A stretch of DNA of 64,000 nucleotides from Triatoma infestans (GCA_011037195.1 JAAEAF010002673.1:62001-126000), one strand, 5' to 3'; positions 33,938 to 45,705 are shown, counted from the stretch's first letter. Notes: a model not told the origin generated them from the sequence alone. A program made the numbers and translations.

Positions 33938-34900
33938 ACTTTCCTAGTAACAGGAAGTATTGTAATTGTGTCAAATTTTCGATATTAAGTTTTCACCGGA
34001 AATATCCGTTTTGAGGTCCCCTGAGTCCAAAAAAGTGGCTTTTTAGCAAATGGTCTGTATGTGTGTATGTGAACAGCATAGCTCAAAAACGAAAAACCGT
34101 AGAAAGTTGAAACTTGATATTCCATTTAGGTATCACCATTGGATCCGACAGTGGGTCAATTCCTCAACCGAAAGTACCATTTTACTAGTTTTTTTTTTAT
34201 ACTTTTTTGCGTTTTTCTCAAAAATGGCTCCGACGATTTTCTTCGAACTTATTGCATCAGCTACACATACTAACAGCTACAACTTTTATTTGAAACTTTT
34301 TTCCGGAAAAATTCATTTAAGGGCAGTTATGGGAGAGAGGTGGGGTTAGGTTTTCATCTAAAGTGCTATTTCAGTTTATTAGACAAATCCATCATCTAAA
34401 TAATGTTAATTAGAATTGAATATCTTGTTGAAATTCCGAGTTTCAAAAAAATTGGATAACCGGAAGTGCGTTTACATTACCACTTTACTAAATGATTTTT
34501 CCACTTTTTCACGATTTTCTCAAAAATGTCTCCGACGATTTTCTCGAAACTTTCTATATAAACTAAACATACAAACGTCTACAACATTTATTTAAAACTT
34601 TTCTCTGGGAAAATTCATTTAAGAGCACTTTTGGAGGAAGGGTGGGGTTATATTTTTCTTTAAAGTGCTATCATAGCTGTTTATACAATTCTATACTCCA
34701 AACAATATTAATTAGAAATAAATAGATGGCCAAAATTCCGAGTTTCAAGAAAATTAGTAAACCGGGAGTGCGCTTTTACTGGACAGTTTTCGACGAATTT
34801 CATTAAATTTGGTACACAAACTATAAAATGTATCAATTATAATTTTGAGAACTGGAGTAAGAGAAAGTTGTGTGTGTTTCACACCAGATTTTTTTTTTTT
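33938..34900 (+). mobile_element. HINE-like non-autonomous element, copy C
   Basis: The left end is partly lost (ACTTTCCTAGTAACAGGAAG, 33938-33957). The right subterminal repeat GGAGTAAGAGAAAGT is intact at 34854-34868, followed by TGTGTGTGTTTCACACCAGA and a T-run. The microsatellite is reduced to a few GT. All internal blocks are in order, including TTCCATTTAGGTATCACCAT, two G-rich blocks and CCGGAAGTGCG. No ORF; the 99-codon frame at 34050-34349 is chance. Confidence 0.85.
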
Positions 34901-35238
34901 GCATCTGTGCAGTTAGAATACTAAGTTTAATAGAAACTGTTATAATCGGTTTCAAGAAAATTCCCCCTCAAACTCAAAAACTTATTCTGTTAAGACGCAT
35001 TTTTCTTGGTTGGAATTCTAGCATAGCTTCTTATAGATTATCTAGATCATAAAACCATGAAACGTGCATTGACATTATGTGTATTAAAATACTAATATAA
35101 TCACAATTTATTAGAACAATATATTAATTAATTATTATTAGAACCATACACTGTACTGAAATGGTATTTTACAAAAACAAAAATGCTTAAGGCTAGTTTC
35201 CTCAGAACTAGAAAAAATAAATTTTGCAATTTTGCTGA

Positions 35239-35413
35239 GTAAACGTTTCAAATAAAAGTGATAAATCTGGTATTTTATCTGTCGTAGCATGCATATTTCT
35301 GATATTCCTGACCGGTTTTGGATTTTCATCCATCGTCAGAGCAAATTCACCAAGTTCGTGTAGAGAGAAATCTTCAATGTAATGTTTTTGTTACACTCTC
35401 ACTTGTTGGTTGT
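35239..35413 (-). mobile_element. Hammerhead-bearing arm (minus)
   Basis: Reverse complement of the arm at 36044-36230 and of 20703-20905, about 80-85% identical. The motif (35302-35345, minus) has CTGACGA, one unpaired T, stem II GGAT/ATCC, then AAA instead of GAA (a decayed core residue), ACCGGT and C. Stem I is TTGCT/AGGAA with one mismatch. The arm ends at AACCAACAAGTG, 14 bases before the LTR pair begins. Confidence 0.7.
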
Positions 35414-35426
35414 ATACTTATACAAC

Positions 35427-36033
35427 TGTAACGGCAAGAGAGAGAACACAAGCCCGACCGAGAGAAAACAGACTCTCTCTAGTACGCTCTCACTTAAGCA
35501 GGCTAGAGTGGGAAACCTGTATATAAGCCAGTGAGAGATCTAGACAACCATCTATCTATCAGATTCAACCATACAGCGCATCGTGTCATAACTCTACTCT
35601 AATCCTTTATTCTATAAAATCATTACAAGTCCAGAGCAGTTTGTGTAAGCTTATAGCTATATTATAATAACAGTGTCTTCATATCTCGTCTAATTAATCT
35701 AACCCAATTTCTCTCCTCTTCAACTCCGATGATGTAACGGCAAGAGAGAGAACACAAGCCCGACCGAAAGAAAACAGACTCTCTCTAGTACTCTCTCACT
35801 TAAGCAGGCTAGATTGGGGAACCTGTATATAAGCCAGTGAGAGATCTAGACATCCATCTATCTATCAGATTCAACCATACATCACATCGTGTCATAACTC
35901 TACTCTAATCCTTTATTCTATAAAATCATTACCAGTTCAGTGCAGTTTGTATAAGCTTATAGCTATATTATAATAACAGTGACTTCATATCTCGTCAAAT
36001 TAAAGTAACCCAATTTCTCTCCTCATCAACTCC
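35427..36033 (+). mobile_element. Direct pair of 306-bp LTR-like repeats
   Basis: The unit at 35427-35732 is repeated at 35733-36033 with about 95% identity and no sequence between. Each starts TGTAACGGCAAGAGAG, has a core-promoter-like TGTATATAAGCC (35518-35529 in the first), then ATCTATCTATCAG, and ends near CCTCTTCAACTCC. A start with TG, a TATA box about 90 bases in and a recurring diverged relative at 6.2 kb fit an LTR. A canonical CA end and coding sequence are missing. The head-to-tail pair could come from unequal recombination. Confidence 0.6.
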
Positions 36034-36043
36034 ATTATAAAAA

Positions 36044-36230
36044 ACCAACAAGTGTGAGTGTAACAGAAACATAAAGCTGATGTGAACTCTTTACACGAAC
36101 TTGGTGAATTTCCTCTGATGGTGGATGAAAAGCCGAAACCGGTCAGGAAAAATATAAATATGCATGCTACGACGGATAAAATACCACATGTTATCCAGCA
36201 TTGCAAACCCATCCACATATTCAAAAGTGA
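36044..36230 (+). mobile_element. Hammerhead-bearing arm (plus)
   Basis: Same family as 20703-20905. Begins AACCAACAAGTGTGAG, continues through GTAACAGAAACAT and CGAACTTGGTGAATT to the motif (36109-36150) and on to ATGCATGCTACGAC, CCAGCATTGCAAACCCATCC and ATATTCAAAAGTG. With 35239-35413 it brackets the LTR pair in inverted orientation. Confidence 0.75.
36109..36150 (+). ncRNA. Hammerhead-like motif with 6-bp stem I
   Basis: Stem I TTTCCT (36109-36114) is perfectly complementary to AGGAAA (36145-36150). Between them are CTGATGG (last A of the core changed to G), one unpaired T, stem II GG/CC with a partly mismatched extension, GAA (36135-36137), palindromic ACCGGT (36138-36143) and C36144. 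The paired outer arms, different from CATC/GATG in the 1.3, 22.8 and 55.9 kb copies, are strong structural support for the fold. The A9 to G change probably impairs activity. Confidence 0.5.
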
Positions 36231-36319
36231 TTAGATATTTATGTCCATAGATTGTATGAATTTTTAATGGAACATCGTTGGAATCTTTTGGAATTTGAAA
36301 ATCGCAAAAAATTTGAGAA

Positions 36320-36562
36320 GGGGAAATACTCAGTAAAGTGGCACTTCCGGTTGATGGATTTTGTACGAAACCTTCTAGTCAGACTACCTCCAAGATATTT
36401 TGTTCACACTACACACACACACGCTCGTATTAGACTATTTGCTAAAAACATTTTTTTTTTCTGCACTCAGGGGACACCAAAACAAGTATTTTTGGGAGTA
36501 AACTCAATTTTGAAAATGTGATACTATCGCCTAATTTAACAATTATTGACAGTAAGAGAAAG
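36320..36562 (-). mobile_element. HINE-like element, 5' part (minus)
   Basis: Read on the minus strand: TTACTGTCAATAATTG end, then CTCAGGGGACACC/GTCCCCTGAG block, GCAAATAGTC, a short (GT)n and a block ending at GGAAGTGCCACTTTACT. Corresponds to about the first 240 bases of a copy in reverse, including AACCGGAAGTG. The remainder is missing. Confidence 0.65.
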
Positions 36563-36564
36563 TC

Positions 36565-38028
36565 GTAAAAACAATATCTGTTCATAAGAAGAATTCACTG
36601 GATTAATGTAATTTTCCTTTCAATTAATTAATAAGAAGAAAATGAATAAAGATAATGAGTGAAAATTAATTTTTCTGAAAGATTTAATTTGAGGAATCAT
36701 CTTTTAACTTGGAATTTTATAAAAAATATAAAACCTTAATTCTTTCAGTGGTTTGGCATGCCAATTTAGGCTAAATGTGCTAAAATTTTGGCTTAAGCAT
36801 CCTGCTCAAATAAAAAAAAAAAAAAAAAGCTTTGAAAACGGAACAATAGTTATATATTAATTTTCTCCTGTAGTATCAATTTTGCGGATATGTAAACATG
36901 TTGCGAAACAGAAAAAAATGTTTACTCTCTCAGCTTTTGAAATTTCTATTGACGACTCAGTTTATCTTCTGACTGTGCTTAGATAATCTAGAAAAGTTTA
37001 ACTGAAATCTTCTTGTAAAGAAATGCCAAATAAATAATATATTGTATAAGACACAGCAAATTAGGTGCCAATTCTTATTACCCAATGACACCTCAACGCA
37101 ACCGAAAAAATTGGGCATAATTTTTAACTAATTGTATTTTGGAACCAAAAAGAAAAATATTAAGGATTTGCAAATACAGAATTACGTGTATTGAAGTATA
37201 GATTGATAATTTAAAACTAAAAGAAAGAGGCGAATTGTTCAATTAATAAAATATTTCTAGCTTCACTTACTTCTTCATTTCTTTAAAGTGACATTTATCA
37301 AATATTGAAAGTATTATTAACGTTTGACCTTTATTGTATTTTATTTATAACGACATTCATCGTTTACTTACCCTTTTTCACTCTCTCGATATCTCTCTCT
37401 CTCTAAACCTCTTTAAAATTAAGAATGTCAACAAAAAACCGAGGTAACGTCGTCTTCCGTCGCTATTAATTAGTATAATTAAAATGTCGCCTAATAATTA
37501 AATTCGTTATCGGTGTTAGGTCATGCAAGGTGGCAGTTAGTCAACAAACAGAGTTCCTCCTCATTTGACATGTCCACTTTCGACTCTTACTCAGTTTCTT
37601 CCCCTTCTCCCTTCTTTCAAGATGCTAATACACTGTTTTCTCACGTTTTTTTTTTTGCTGTTTTTTTTTTTATAACTATCACGCCTTGCAATAAAATATC
37701 ATGACTGGCCGATACTGGTCCTTCTTGGGTTAGTGGAATTAGTTTGGTTCTAGTTGAATAAATTAGACAAAGATTCAGAGAAATAAATAATAGTTTACTG
37801 ATTCACATATTGTAATTAAGATCTTTAGAATATAATTATAATCCCTGCTATTAAAAGAGATTTTGAATCACCGAACTCCTCTTCCTAAGAAACATTTTAT
37901 TGGACTATTATTCCAAATGACATCACAATACAGGTTACGAATATCAGAATCACGTCTATCTAACGCCAGCCTGCTGATCCCTCTAATCCCCCTCCGTATT
38001 ACCACTGTCTTGTAATTCTTAACCCTCT
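36565..38028. other. Unassigned AT-rich sequence
   Basis: No supported gene. Short (CT)n at 37382-37405 and T-runs near 37640-37665. The 63-codon frame at 37513-37704 is Ser/Phe-rich with no motif. Confidence 0.45.
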
Positions 38029-38029
38029 T

Positions 38030-38640
38030 GCCTGGGTACGGGGTCATGCAGGGTTCCTTGGCAACGAAAGGGCGGATGCCCTGGCGCGGGGAGGCTTAAA
38101 GGATACCTTTATAGACCCCGAGCTCTTCTGCGGGTTGCCCAGGAGCTCCATTCACGCTTCTATCAAGGAATGGATAGAAGACCAGCGTCTGCAATGGTGG
38201 GAAAGTACACCAGGGCAGAGGCAGGCTATTCTCTTCATTAAGAGACATTTGCCTAAATTTATCAAGGACCTACTGAACCATAGCCGAAGGGATATAAGGC
38301 TAATAGTGGGTCTTCTAACAGGGATTGCAGGCTGAATAGGCACATGCACCATTTATTACTTGCAGACAGCGAATTATGCCGTTTCTGTAGGATCGAGGAG
38401 GAAACCCCGGTACACATCCTCTGTGACTGTGCCAGACTGGCGAGAACAAGGTTTCTTCAACTGGGGACTAATAATCCCGAAGCCACGAGCTTCATGACGG
38501 AGCCACTTTCAGCTTTGTTAGGCCTGATTAAGAGAGCAAAGCTGAAGGATGTGCTATAAAACCAGGGGATCCACAATAGACCTCTCAATGAAGGTCGCAG
38601 TGGAATGAGGCGTGGCCCTTCCCAATCTTATCTAATCTAA
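38030..38640 (+). mobile_element. RNase H-encoding I-like LINE, 3' end
   Basis: One frame from 38033 gives WVRGHAGFLGNERADALARGG, the end of an RNase H domain with its last aspartate, then LFCGLPRSS and a helix-rich region to a stop at 38333 (IVGLLTGIAG). The protein resumes in another frame (38344-38557) with the CCHC knuckle CRFCRIEEETPVHILCDC and CARLARTRFLQLG. The 3' UTR has CACAATAGACCTCTCAATGA and AAGGTCGCAGTG and ends in TCTTATCTAATCTAACCC, a short-repeat tail. The same AATAGA...AAGGTCGCAGTG wording marks the minus-strand LINE end at 58990-59020, so both belong to one 3' UTR family. One frameshift; 5'-truncated. Confidence 0.85.
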
Positions 38641-38649
38641 CCCTTAACC

Positions 38650-38896
38650 CTTCATGTTCTATTGCGTCAACATTATTTATAGTTTCTTTAAACACTACCA
38701 ACTGAAAGAATTACAGGAACTCTCTGGACATTTTGATTTTTCATTTACTAGATCACCATTAATTCAAAATTAATATCTTTAAAATGGAATGATGGCAAAA
38801 ATTTTGGTCAAATCATTTTGTTCACTTAAAAATATTATTTGTTTTTTCGCCCTTACATTTTCTCTTCCTAAAAGCCTATTGTCCTGAGATGGTGTT
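38650..38896. other. Unassigned sequence
   Basis: AT-rich, nothing recognised. Confidence 0.5.
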
Positions 38897-39344
38897 TGTA
38901 ATGGAAACATTAGCTAATACTACCCACATAAAACCGGAACTCAATAGTTTCTATTAGTAATCACATCAAGGCAATCCCTTGACCTCTAAGCGCACATGAA
39001 CTACATTACATCCTCTGTCACATACACTACAATGTACCAGCGAATGAGCTTCAACCACAATAGTCAAAATCACTCATCTGGAAACTGTCTGGTAGCGGTA
39101 CGAGGTATTAAATATAAAGCCTACTATCTGGGAGCTTGAGTAATCAGTCTTCAAATCAACTTTGAAGAGTAAGTGAGTCACAAATCAACTGCCAAGAGTA
39201 CATGTCTGACACTAAATAAACTTTGAAGAGTTTCATCAACATCAACTTCATCAATATCAACCTTCATTCTTCCGCCAAGCTAGCCACAAGTTACTACAAG
39301 CAAGAGTATTTAACTAAGTCACATTATTTTTCAAGCGTCTTACA
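38897..39344 (+). mobile_element. Possible solo LTR
   Basis: Starts TGTAATGGAAAC and ends GCGTCTTACA, giving the TGTAA...TTACA ends common in LTRs, and has TATAAA at 39113-39118 with a (TC)-rich, ATCAAC-rich transcript-leader-like region after it. No target duplication is visible and there is no second copy here, so this is only a suggestion. Confidence 0.3.
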
Positions 39345-39539
39345 ATAACCAACGCCACACCATTCTATATTCACCAAGCCACTAGAAATCATCGTGAATC
39401 TTCGCTTGGTCACTCTTTACTCTTCTATAAACTCTCCGTTCTCCTTTCTAACTATATCGCAAAATATAAATTGTGAATTTGAGTCAGCTCGTATGTCCTC
39501 ATTTACACCATTTATCAACCACAATTCTGCTACCATTAT

Positions 39540-39662
39540 GACAACAGTCTGTCTGTAACGAGAGAACACTGCCCAGTGGCCGGAACTGCACTGACAAGGC
39601 TCCTGGCAACAATGACCGCAGATGCTGAAGTGCGTTAAATACAATTAGAAAAAAAAAATCTA
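39540..39662 (+). mobile_element. SINE 3' fragment
   Basis: GTCTGTAACGAGAGAACACT, CCGGAACTGCACTGACAAGG and AATGACCGCAGATG match the 3' body of the SINE at 63828-63925, and an A-rich tail follows at 39650. The tRNA-like head is missing. Confidence 0.75.
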
Positions 39663-40538
39663 AGAATCAACGAGTTATATTTATCTCCATCTATATTTAT
39701 TTTTTATATTCAGGACAATTACACTTATAGTAAAAATTCCGTGTTTAAAGAAAATGTGTCAGTTTTTTTAATTGTAACATGAGAAAGTCAATTAAATTTT
39801 TCATTTTTTTTGTGTGTATCCAAAATTGATTTTATGTAAATAATAAGAAATAGTTGCGTAGAGGGTACAGATTTGAGGAGAGCATAGATTGATGCTATTA
39901 ATCCAATATGTTCTAGCATTTGTTTGCTGACCACACAAGGAGAACATAAAATAAAAGTACGGTGCGTCAATGTACGAAACAAATTAAACAAACTTTATCC
40001 GTGATATTATTGAAAATTGAAATCAAAGCGTAACAGAGACATTGTTAGACTGGATATAGATATTTGTTTGAAAGGATGGTTATTGGCGTCTAGTACTGTT
40101 GGGGATGGCAGTAATCATAAAGGCTGTGTGGCTACTCATAATCCTCATATGTTGTCTAATATGGGATTGGGGTAGGAAGTGTCCCTCCCCATTCCCACCC
40201 CCATGAAAAACTAGTGTGCACAGGACAGACATACATATATACACACACACATCGGTCTAGTTTTGTCAATATTGCGTCAAACCAGTAATATAACTGTGTG
40301 CCGGTACTGCAGATGAAGAAGAAAGTGGTGGACGATCCGTGAGAGGAAGTTCAGCTTTTTGGTTTGCGAAGGGAGTAGAGTAAAGCCATAAAGACCACTT
40401 GACACACAGCAAGTTTGTCCAGTGGAAGGCCGGTACCTCCCTTCCAAAGTATCTATTACTGTGATCCTCGCTATACTGCTGTTGCACACTCAGAGATGTA
40501 AGCGTTGGGAAGAAAGGAAATAGAAACTGGAAAGGAAT

Positions 40539-40542
<4 letters not shown>

Positions 40543-40574
<32 letters not shown>
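40543..40574. repeat. (GA)n microsatellite
   Basis: About 16 uninterrupted GA units. Confidence 0.95.
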
Positions 40575-40578
<4 letters not shown>

Positions 40579-40767
40579 AAGCGTGTGTAGGTTTGAAGAG
40601 AAAAGGCTAAGGGATGACGCTATAAGACGTGGCTCAATCACATGGTGCTCCAGATTAGTTCTGTGTGTGTCTGTGAGTTTGTAGGGGTGGAGGTGGCAAT
40701 CAGGCGGCACCAGGGCAAACTTCTCTACTCACAATAACCTCTCATTCAGCTCACAGACATATACCAA

Positions 40768-40768
<1 letters not shown>

Positions 40769-40809
<41 letters not shown>

Positions 40810-40816
40810 ACACACC
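40769..40816. repeat. (CA)n microsatellite
   Basis: About 24 CA units with one CATA interruption. Confidence 0.95.
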
Positions 40817-41744
40817 AAGATTTCGCACTTATTGTTTTCATCTTTCTCACAATAGGACTGTAGTGTGCGCGAAGCTACTTTTTTAATTATATTGTTCATC
40901 ATCTTTCTAGAAACAATCACAAACCATCGCCCCTCCCCCCGTTCACTCTGTCATACTCCATTCCATCACTTTTTTCCTCACCAATAAATTGAAAAAATAA
41001 GTTATATCTCTGTCTGCAACAAATATTTCTTTCTTAACAATTTTTAAATTAATTTTTTTACACTGGGAAAAATTTACTATCTCAATAAACTTAGTCGGCC
41101 ATTATTTACCTATAGTTTGTGTAAACAATATTTATTGTAGGCTTAAGTTTTTACTGACTCCTAGCTTAGTGGCGAAACTTATTTCATTACTGCAGTTTCC
41201 AATCGGTTTCATGTAGCGCCCTGTTTTTAAGGAAAATTACTTATACATCGACTCTGCAAATAACATACACACAAGATATCTTAGTTTTTAAACGGCTAAA
41301 CAAAAGACACGAATTCATTGGAAAATAAAGAAAAGAGTCCAACGTACCATTGCCCGGAAAAGCTTTCTTAAAGAAAATCGATTGTGAGAAAAAAAATAAG
41401 GTAAAGTAGCAATTGCAAATTTATTAAAAAAATATATATATGTCCAGAAATGCAATACTTTTTAATTCAATTATAAAAATTAAGGATTAATCTCCTATGA
41501 TCCATGGATTAAACGGCTTCCATGTTGAAAGTGATTCAGATTTGGAGCCTTTTAAATTAGCTTTTGCCGTAATTAAGCTCTCATTCTAATTTGAAGTCGC
41601 TTATCACATGAATCACTTATACTAAATATCCCTTTTTTTAAAACATTAATATTAAATTAATATTAATATTTACTTGTCGTACATAGTACGGAAAGGTATT
41701 AACCATTTCTCTCCCGGGAAGAGCTTATAAAATACACTCATAAT

Positions 41745-42406
41745 TGTAACAGAAAATGATGGTTGGTTAAATGATAAATTGATGAACACATAAACACAAT
41801 ATTATACATTTACGAAATATCTCGCGGAAGTGGAACAGAATATGAAAACTGTGCTTTTGATAGTAAGCTGAGTGAAGATACTTCATTGCTTGGTGTAAGC
41901 TGGTAATGCTCGAATAACTCTCCCTTGAGAGTTATGTGTAGACTTCTTGCTAGTAATTTGTAATTAAATTTAGGCTAGAGCCGATAATAGAGTGAATGAG
42001 AAGGTAGAGCAGATAAGCGATGAGTGATGATGATGGTGATGTAGAATGGTCGCGTTGGCTGATTGAACAGCGATATGGCTAGTTAGTATACCCTTGCTTG
42101 TTCTAACTATCGATAGCTGATGTGGTTAGATAAGAGACAAACTCTCCGTAGCTTTTCAAGCGTTGCTCGTTAACTCTCCAAGTAGATTTTGCGACTTGTT
42201 AAAGTCCCCAAAAGGCCGGTCTTATATTCTGTTTTTCCTGCCTGGAAGTGTGAATTAGAGCTAGCTTGACACTCTATGTTTTGCCCATTCTTGAGAACGG
42301 ATAATGCTTAGTTGTAGAATGTTATAGGGGATTTAGTTGCTATGGGCAACATTGAGCGCACAGCGTGAGTGGTAAATTTCCTCAACAAACGCTTGATTCC
42401 ATTACA
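41745..42406 (-). mobile_element. Possible solo LTR (minus)
   Basis: On the minus strand it begins TGTAATGGAATCAAGCG and ends TTTCTGTTACA, with a TATAAG box at 42226-42221 about 180 bases in, followed by a GC-richer leader-like region. These are LTR-like features. The flanks do not show a 4-6 bp duplication and no internal coding region is present. Weak. Confidence 0.3.
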
Positions 42407-43046
42407 TTTCATAGGTGCTAGTTATTAATGTCAAAGACATTTTATAAATAATTACAAAATTTGGGATATCTACAGAAATGTTCGGCATCCATTCATTCAT
42501 TTGCTATCTTGAATCACTCAAGCGCAGCGATGTTGGAATACGAGTATTTTGTATAACTATCTAGAACACGTGTGCCTAGACATTGTCTTACTTGGTTGGC
42601 GGTAATTTATGGCTATGCATTACAGTTACTTTTTCCATAAAATAGTTCCCTAAATATTCGTATTGGCTTACTGTTTTTGGTATTCTAAAAACCTTTTGTT
42701 AGTCGGTATCAATTTTAGCCGACTTTTGGTCAAGGATCACCAGGTGCTTCCCTTTGTTGCAGGCTGTTACGACTTTAGCAGTTTCATTTCCCATGATGTT
42801 GATATATCATTGAGAGGCGACTGACGCACCATATCCAAACCAAAGGCTTCAACTGTCATATGATGTAAAATTTATTTTCTTTAGAAGTTTTATTCCAATA
42901 TATTTTTTGAAAAAGTTTTCAAGAAGAATTTCTAAACAGACATGTTAAGGACAAAAACTCAAAAGATTGGTTTTCTTCTTTTTATGCAAGAAATCCACCC
43001 TTGAAATTAGGACTTGGCTGGAATAAGTTGAGTAATATAAGCTCAG
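42407..43046. other. Unassigned sequence
   Basis: No gene or repeat recognised between the possible LTR and the RTE insertion. Confidence 0.45.
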
Positions 43047-43055
43047 TGTTACGGA
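43047..43055. repeat. Target-site duplication, 5' side of RTE
   Basis: TGTTACGGA, repeated at 44055-44063 after the (GAT)n tail. Confidence 0.75.
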
Positions 43056-44054
43056 TATGACTGAAATTAGCTGCGCAGTGAGAGTTCAAGCTGGCATTTC
43101 GGAAGAATTCTCGACAAGAAGGGGAGTGAGGCAAGGTGACGCGTTAGCATGCTTGTTGTTTAACATAGCACTAGAAAAAGTCATAAGGGACACTGGGATC
43201 CAGGTCGGAGGCTCGGTGTTCAATAAATCAGTCCAAGTTCTAGCGTATGCCGACGATGTGGACATTATCGGAAGGTCTTATCGAGCAGTAGAAGAAGCGT
43301 TTCTTGCTCTCGAACGCTCTGCCCGAATTATGGGTCTTAATATATTAACGAGGGCAAGACAAAGTACCTAGTTATGTATTCAAATAGAAGGCCACAGACT
43401 CCGATCTCCATGGGCCATTACAAGTTTGAAACAGTTCATAGCTTCGTTTATCTAGGATCCCAGGTGAATTCTAAGAACGATATTTCTGCAGAAATAGCAA
43501 GCAGGATCGTAGCAGCAAATAAGTGCTATTTCGGCCTAAAACGTCAGTTAGGTACCCGCTTTGCTTCCAGGAAGACTAAATGCCTACTCTACAAAACTAT
43601 AATCCGTCCCGTCCTTACCTACTGCTCAGGAGCAGGGTGTCTCACCAGAGCGGATGAGAACAAATTGTTAGTGTTCGAGCGCAAAATTCTTCGGCGCATC
43701 TACGGACCAGTTCGTTCCGACGACGGCGAATGGAGAAAGCGGACGAACGCAGAGTTAGCCACCCTCTACAAGGAGATAGATATTGTTAAATGGATCAAGT
43801 TGGATCGGCTTTCTGGCACGTGGCCAGAATGAACGATGATGAACTGCCTAAGAAGTTGATGCTGGCGCGACCTGATAGAGTTAGGCGGGTAGGCAGACCC
43901 CGGCTACCATGGGAGGACTGCGTTAGTGAAGATTGTCGAGCCTTATTGCGGGTAGCTAATTGGAAGACAGCTGCACAAGAGAGACAATCATGGACGAGAC
44001 TGATTGAGGAGGCCAAGACTCAGCAATGAGTTGTAGCGCCCATGATGATGATGA
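43056..44054 (+). mobile_element. RTE-like LINE, 5'-truncated, with target duplication
   Basis: The first frame (43057-43371) contains RRGVRQGDALACLLFNIALE and LAYADDVDIIG, the RT palm with its catalytic aspartate pair. A one-base shift near 43345 moves to the second frame (43374-43832): FVYLGSQVNSKNDISAEI, CLLYKTIIRPVLTY, FERKILRRIYGPV and DIVKWIKLDRL. A further deletion near 43808 moves to the third (43790-44029) with HVARMNDDELPKKL, RVGRPRLPWEDCV and WTRLIEEAKT before the stop. The 3' UTR is very short and ends in (GAT)n at 44042-44054, typical of RTE elements. TGTTACGGA at 43047-43055 recurs at 44055-44063. Only two frameshifts and few other defects, so it is a rather young but dead copy. 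Confidence 0.9.
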
Positions 44055-44063
44055 TGTTACGGA
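44055..44063. repeat. Target-site duplication, 3' side of RTE
   Basis: TGTTACGGA. Its first bases could be shared with the GATGAT tail, so 7-9 bp are certain. Confidence 0.75.
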
Positions 44064-45705
44064 AGAACTAGTACTTCATGACTCATCTAAAGTTACGAAC
44101 AACTGAAAAATTTTTCAGTAAAGAGTTAAATAATATGGTGTGCTTTCTTTTGGGAATTTAATAATTTTGGGAACTTAACAAACTTCTAATTGAATCATTA
44201 AGTAAAAAAAAATTAATATCATGATTTTTTTCCCCCTTTTCGATTTTGCTATATGAAAATTATGCTGTTTAAATTGTAAATACACGAACTCTATTTCAAC
44301 CCAGATCACATATAAGGTCCATTTTTTCGAAATATATTTCTTTTTTTACTACATATTTAAAAAGAAAAAGAAAGGCTCTAAAGACCTAGAAGATATTTGT
44401 TATTTGCTAGGTTGACTTCGCGTTGATGATCTGGAGTTTGTTTATGAGTACGTAATCAGCTCAAATACAAAGAAACGATTAGTCCATTTCCACCTTCGTG
44501 GTATAAGTAATAAACCTCAAAATATGTATCTGTAAGTTAGTGAAGAACTTCGATTTCACAAGTCTTATACGAATACAATTAATTAATCTTATGATAATTA
44601 TCAAAACAATTTTTTTTTTTTTTTTTAACTTTTCATTCTGTATATAGGATTATTTATATTTGCATTATTAAAAAAAAGAAAAAAGATTTAATTTATTTTA
44701 TAAACAATAAAAATAAAGTCAAATAAATAAATTATTGGGTTTAAATAAAGTTACTATTTTGTAGAGAGAGTGAGAATGAATGATCGAGTGAGAGGTATAT
44801 AAATTTAAATGAAAGAGAGTCTGTACTTAGTGGACTTGTCGTCAGAGTTGATTAGCTTGGTCAGTAGTGTTGGTCACCAAGAGTTTCCGTGACCTGTGAC
44901 TGACAGCCTGACAGCTAACCCACCTAGCTGTAGATTAGGAGGCACCCATCAAGTTTAGAAGAGTAAAAATTTGTACGCGCGGACAAATTGTCAATTATCT
45001 AACTAATTTAATCGGACAAGCCTTGTGACACAGTGGGCTACAGAATTAGTCAATCTCACATGGGTGTGACTGTGTGTATGTGTGAGAGAGAGAGAGTGTG
45101 CATATACACACACACACACACTACACACACTACACTTTGGTTGTTTTAGAGTTTAGGTTGGGAAAAAACATGGCGGGCGCGTGGGGGGGGGGGGTTGATT
45201 GAAGGAAGAGTGGGTCCACAAATAAATAAATGTTGTAGTACGGAGACAGAAATATACAGCTCGCAATGTTTTACAATTACATTCGTAAAAGTAAGTAGAG
45301 TACATGTGCAATCAATCAACCATTGGACACTATGGCTTCCGTTTCGTATATATTTTCATTCTTCAAGTGTTTAAAATTTCATTCATATATAGGTATTGTT
45401 GAAATTTTTTAAACGAACTTCCAAAATTAATTTTGTTATTCATCCTTTCACACAAATATATAATATAAAATTATTCAACAACAGGTTTAAAAAAAAAAGT
45501 TATACGTGAGCTATGACTTTTAAATATCAGTCAAAGTTTAATTTTACTTTTAAATTAAACATGACAATATGTTTCACACGTTTTGAATTTTTGAAAAAAA
45601 CATTCTGTCAACATTACCATTGCGTTTTTGAAGATATTTAAAAAAAATAAATCTAGTCAATTCAAAATTTATTGCACTAATGATGAAATCATCATTCCAT
45701 TTATT
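44064..45705. other. Unassigned sequence
   Basis: 44760-45060 is a less AT-rich block with GAGGTATATAAATTT (44794-44808), like a TATA box, and a GC-richer leader; it might be part of an LTR or promoter, with no supporting partner. It is followed by GTGTGT/ACACAC tracts (45070-45130) and a G11 run at 45183-45193. No coding sequence is recognised. Confidence 0.4.

Larger units (their letters stand above)
39663..41744. other. Unassigned sequence with microsatellites
   Basis: (GA)n at 40543-40574 and (CA)n at 40769-40816. The region 40290-40740 is less AT-rich with several overlapping minus frames (70-79 codons); the one at 40471-40710 is interrupted by the GA tract (SLSLSLS). No domain is recognised. 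Confidence 0.45.

Noticed and set aside
34050..34349. 99-codon open frame
   Set aside because: It lies wholly inside a HINE-like copy; the frame is not kept in other copies.
35427..36033. CRISPR-like or satellite array
   Set aside because: Only two units with no spacers; TATA-box-bearing LTR-like sequence explains it better.
40290..40345. Possible small exon (CAG acceptor, ATGAAGAAGAAA, GTGAG donor)
   Set aside because: No pyrimidine tract before the acceptor and only nine codons; chance is likely.
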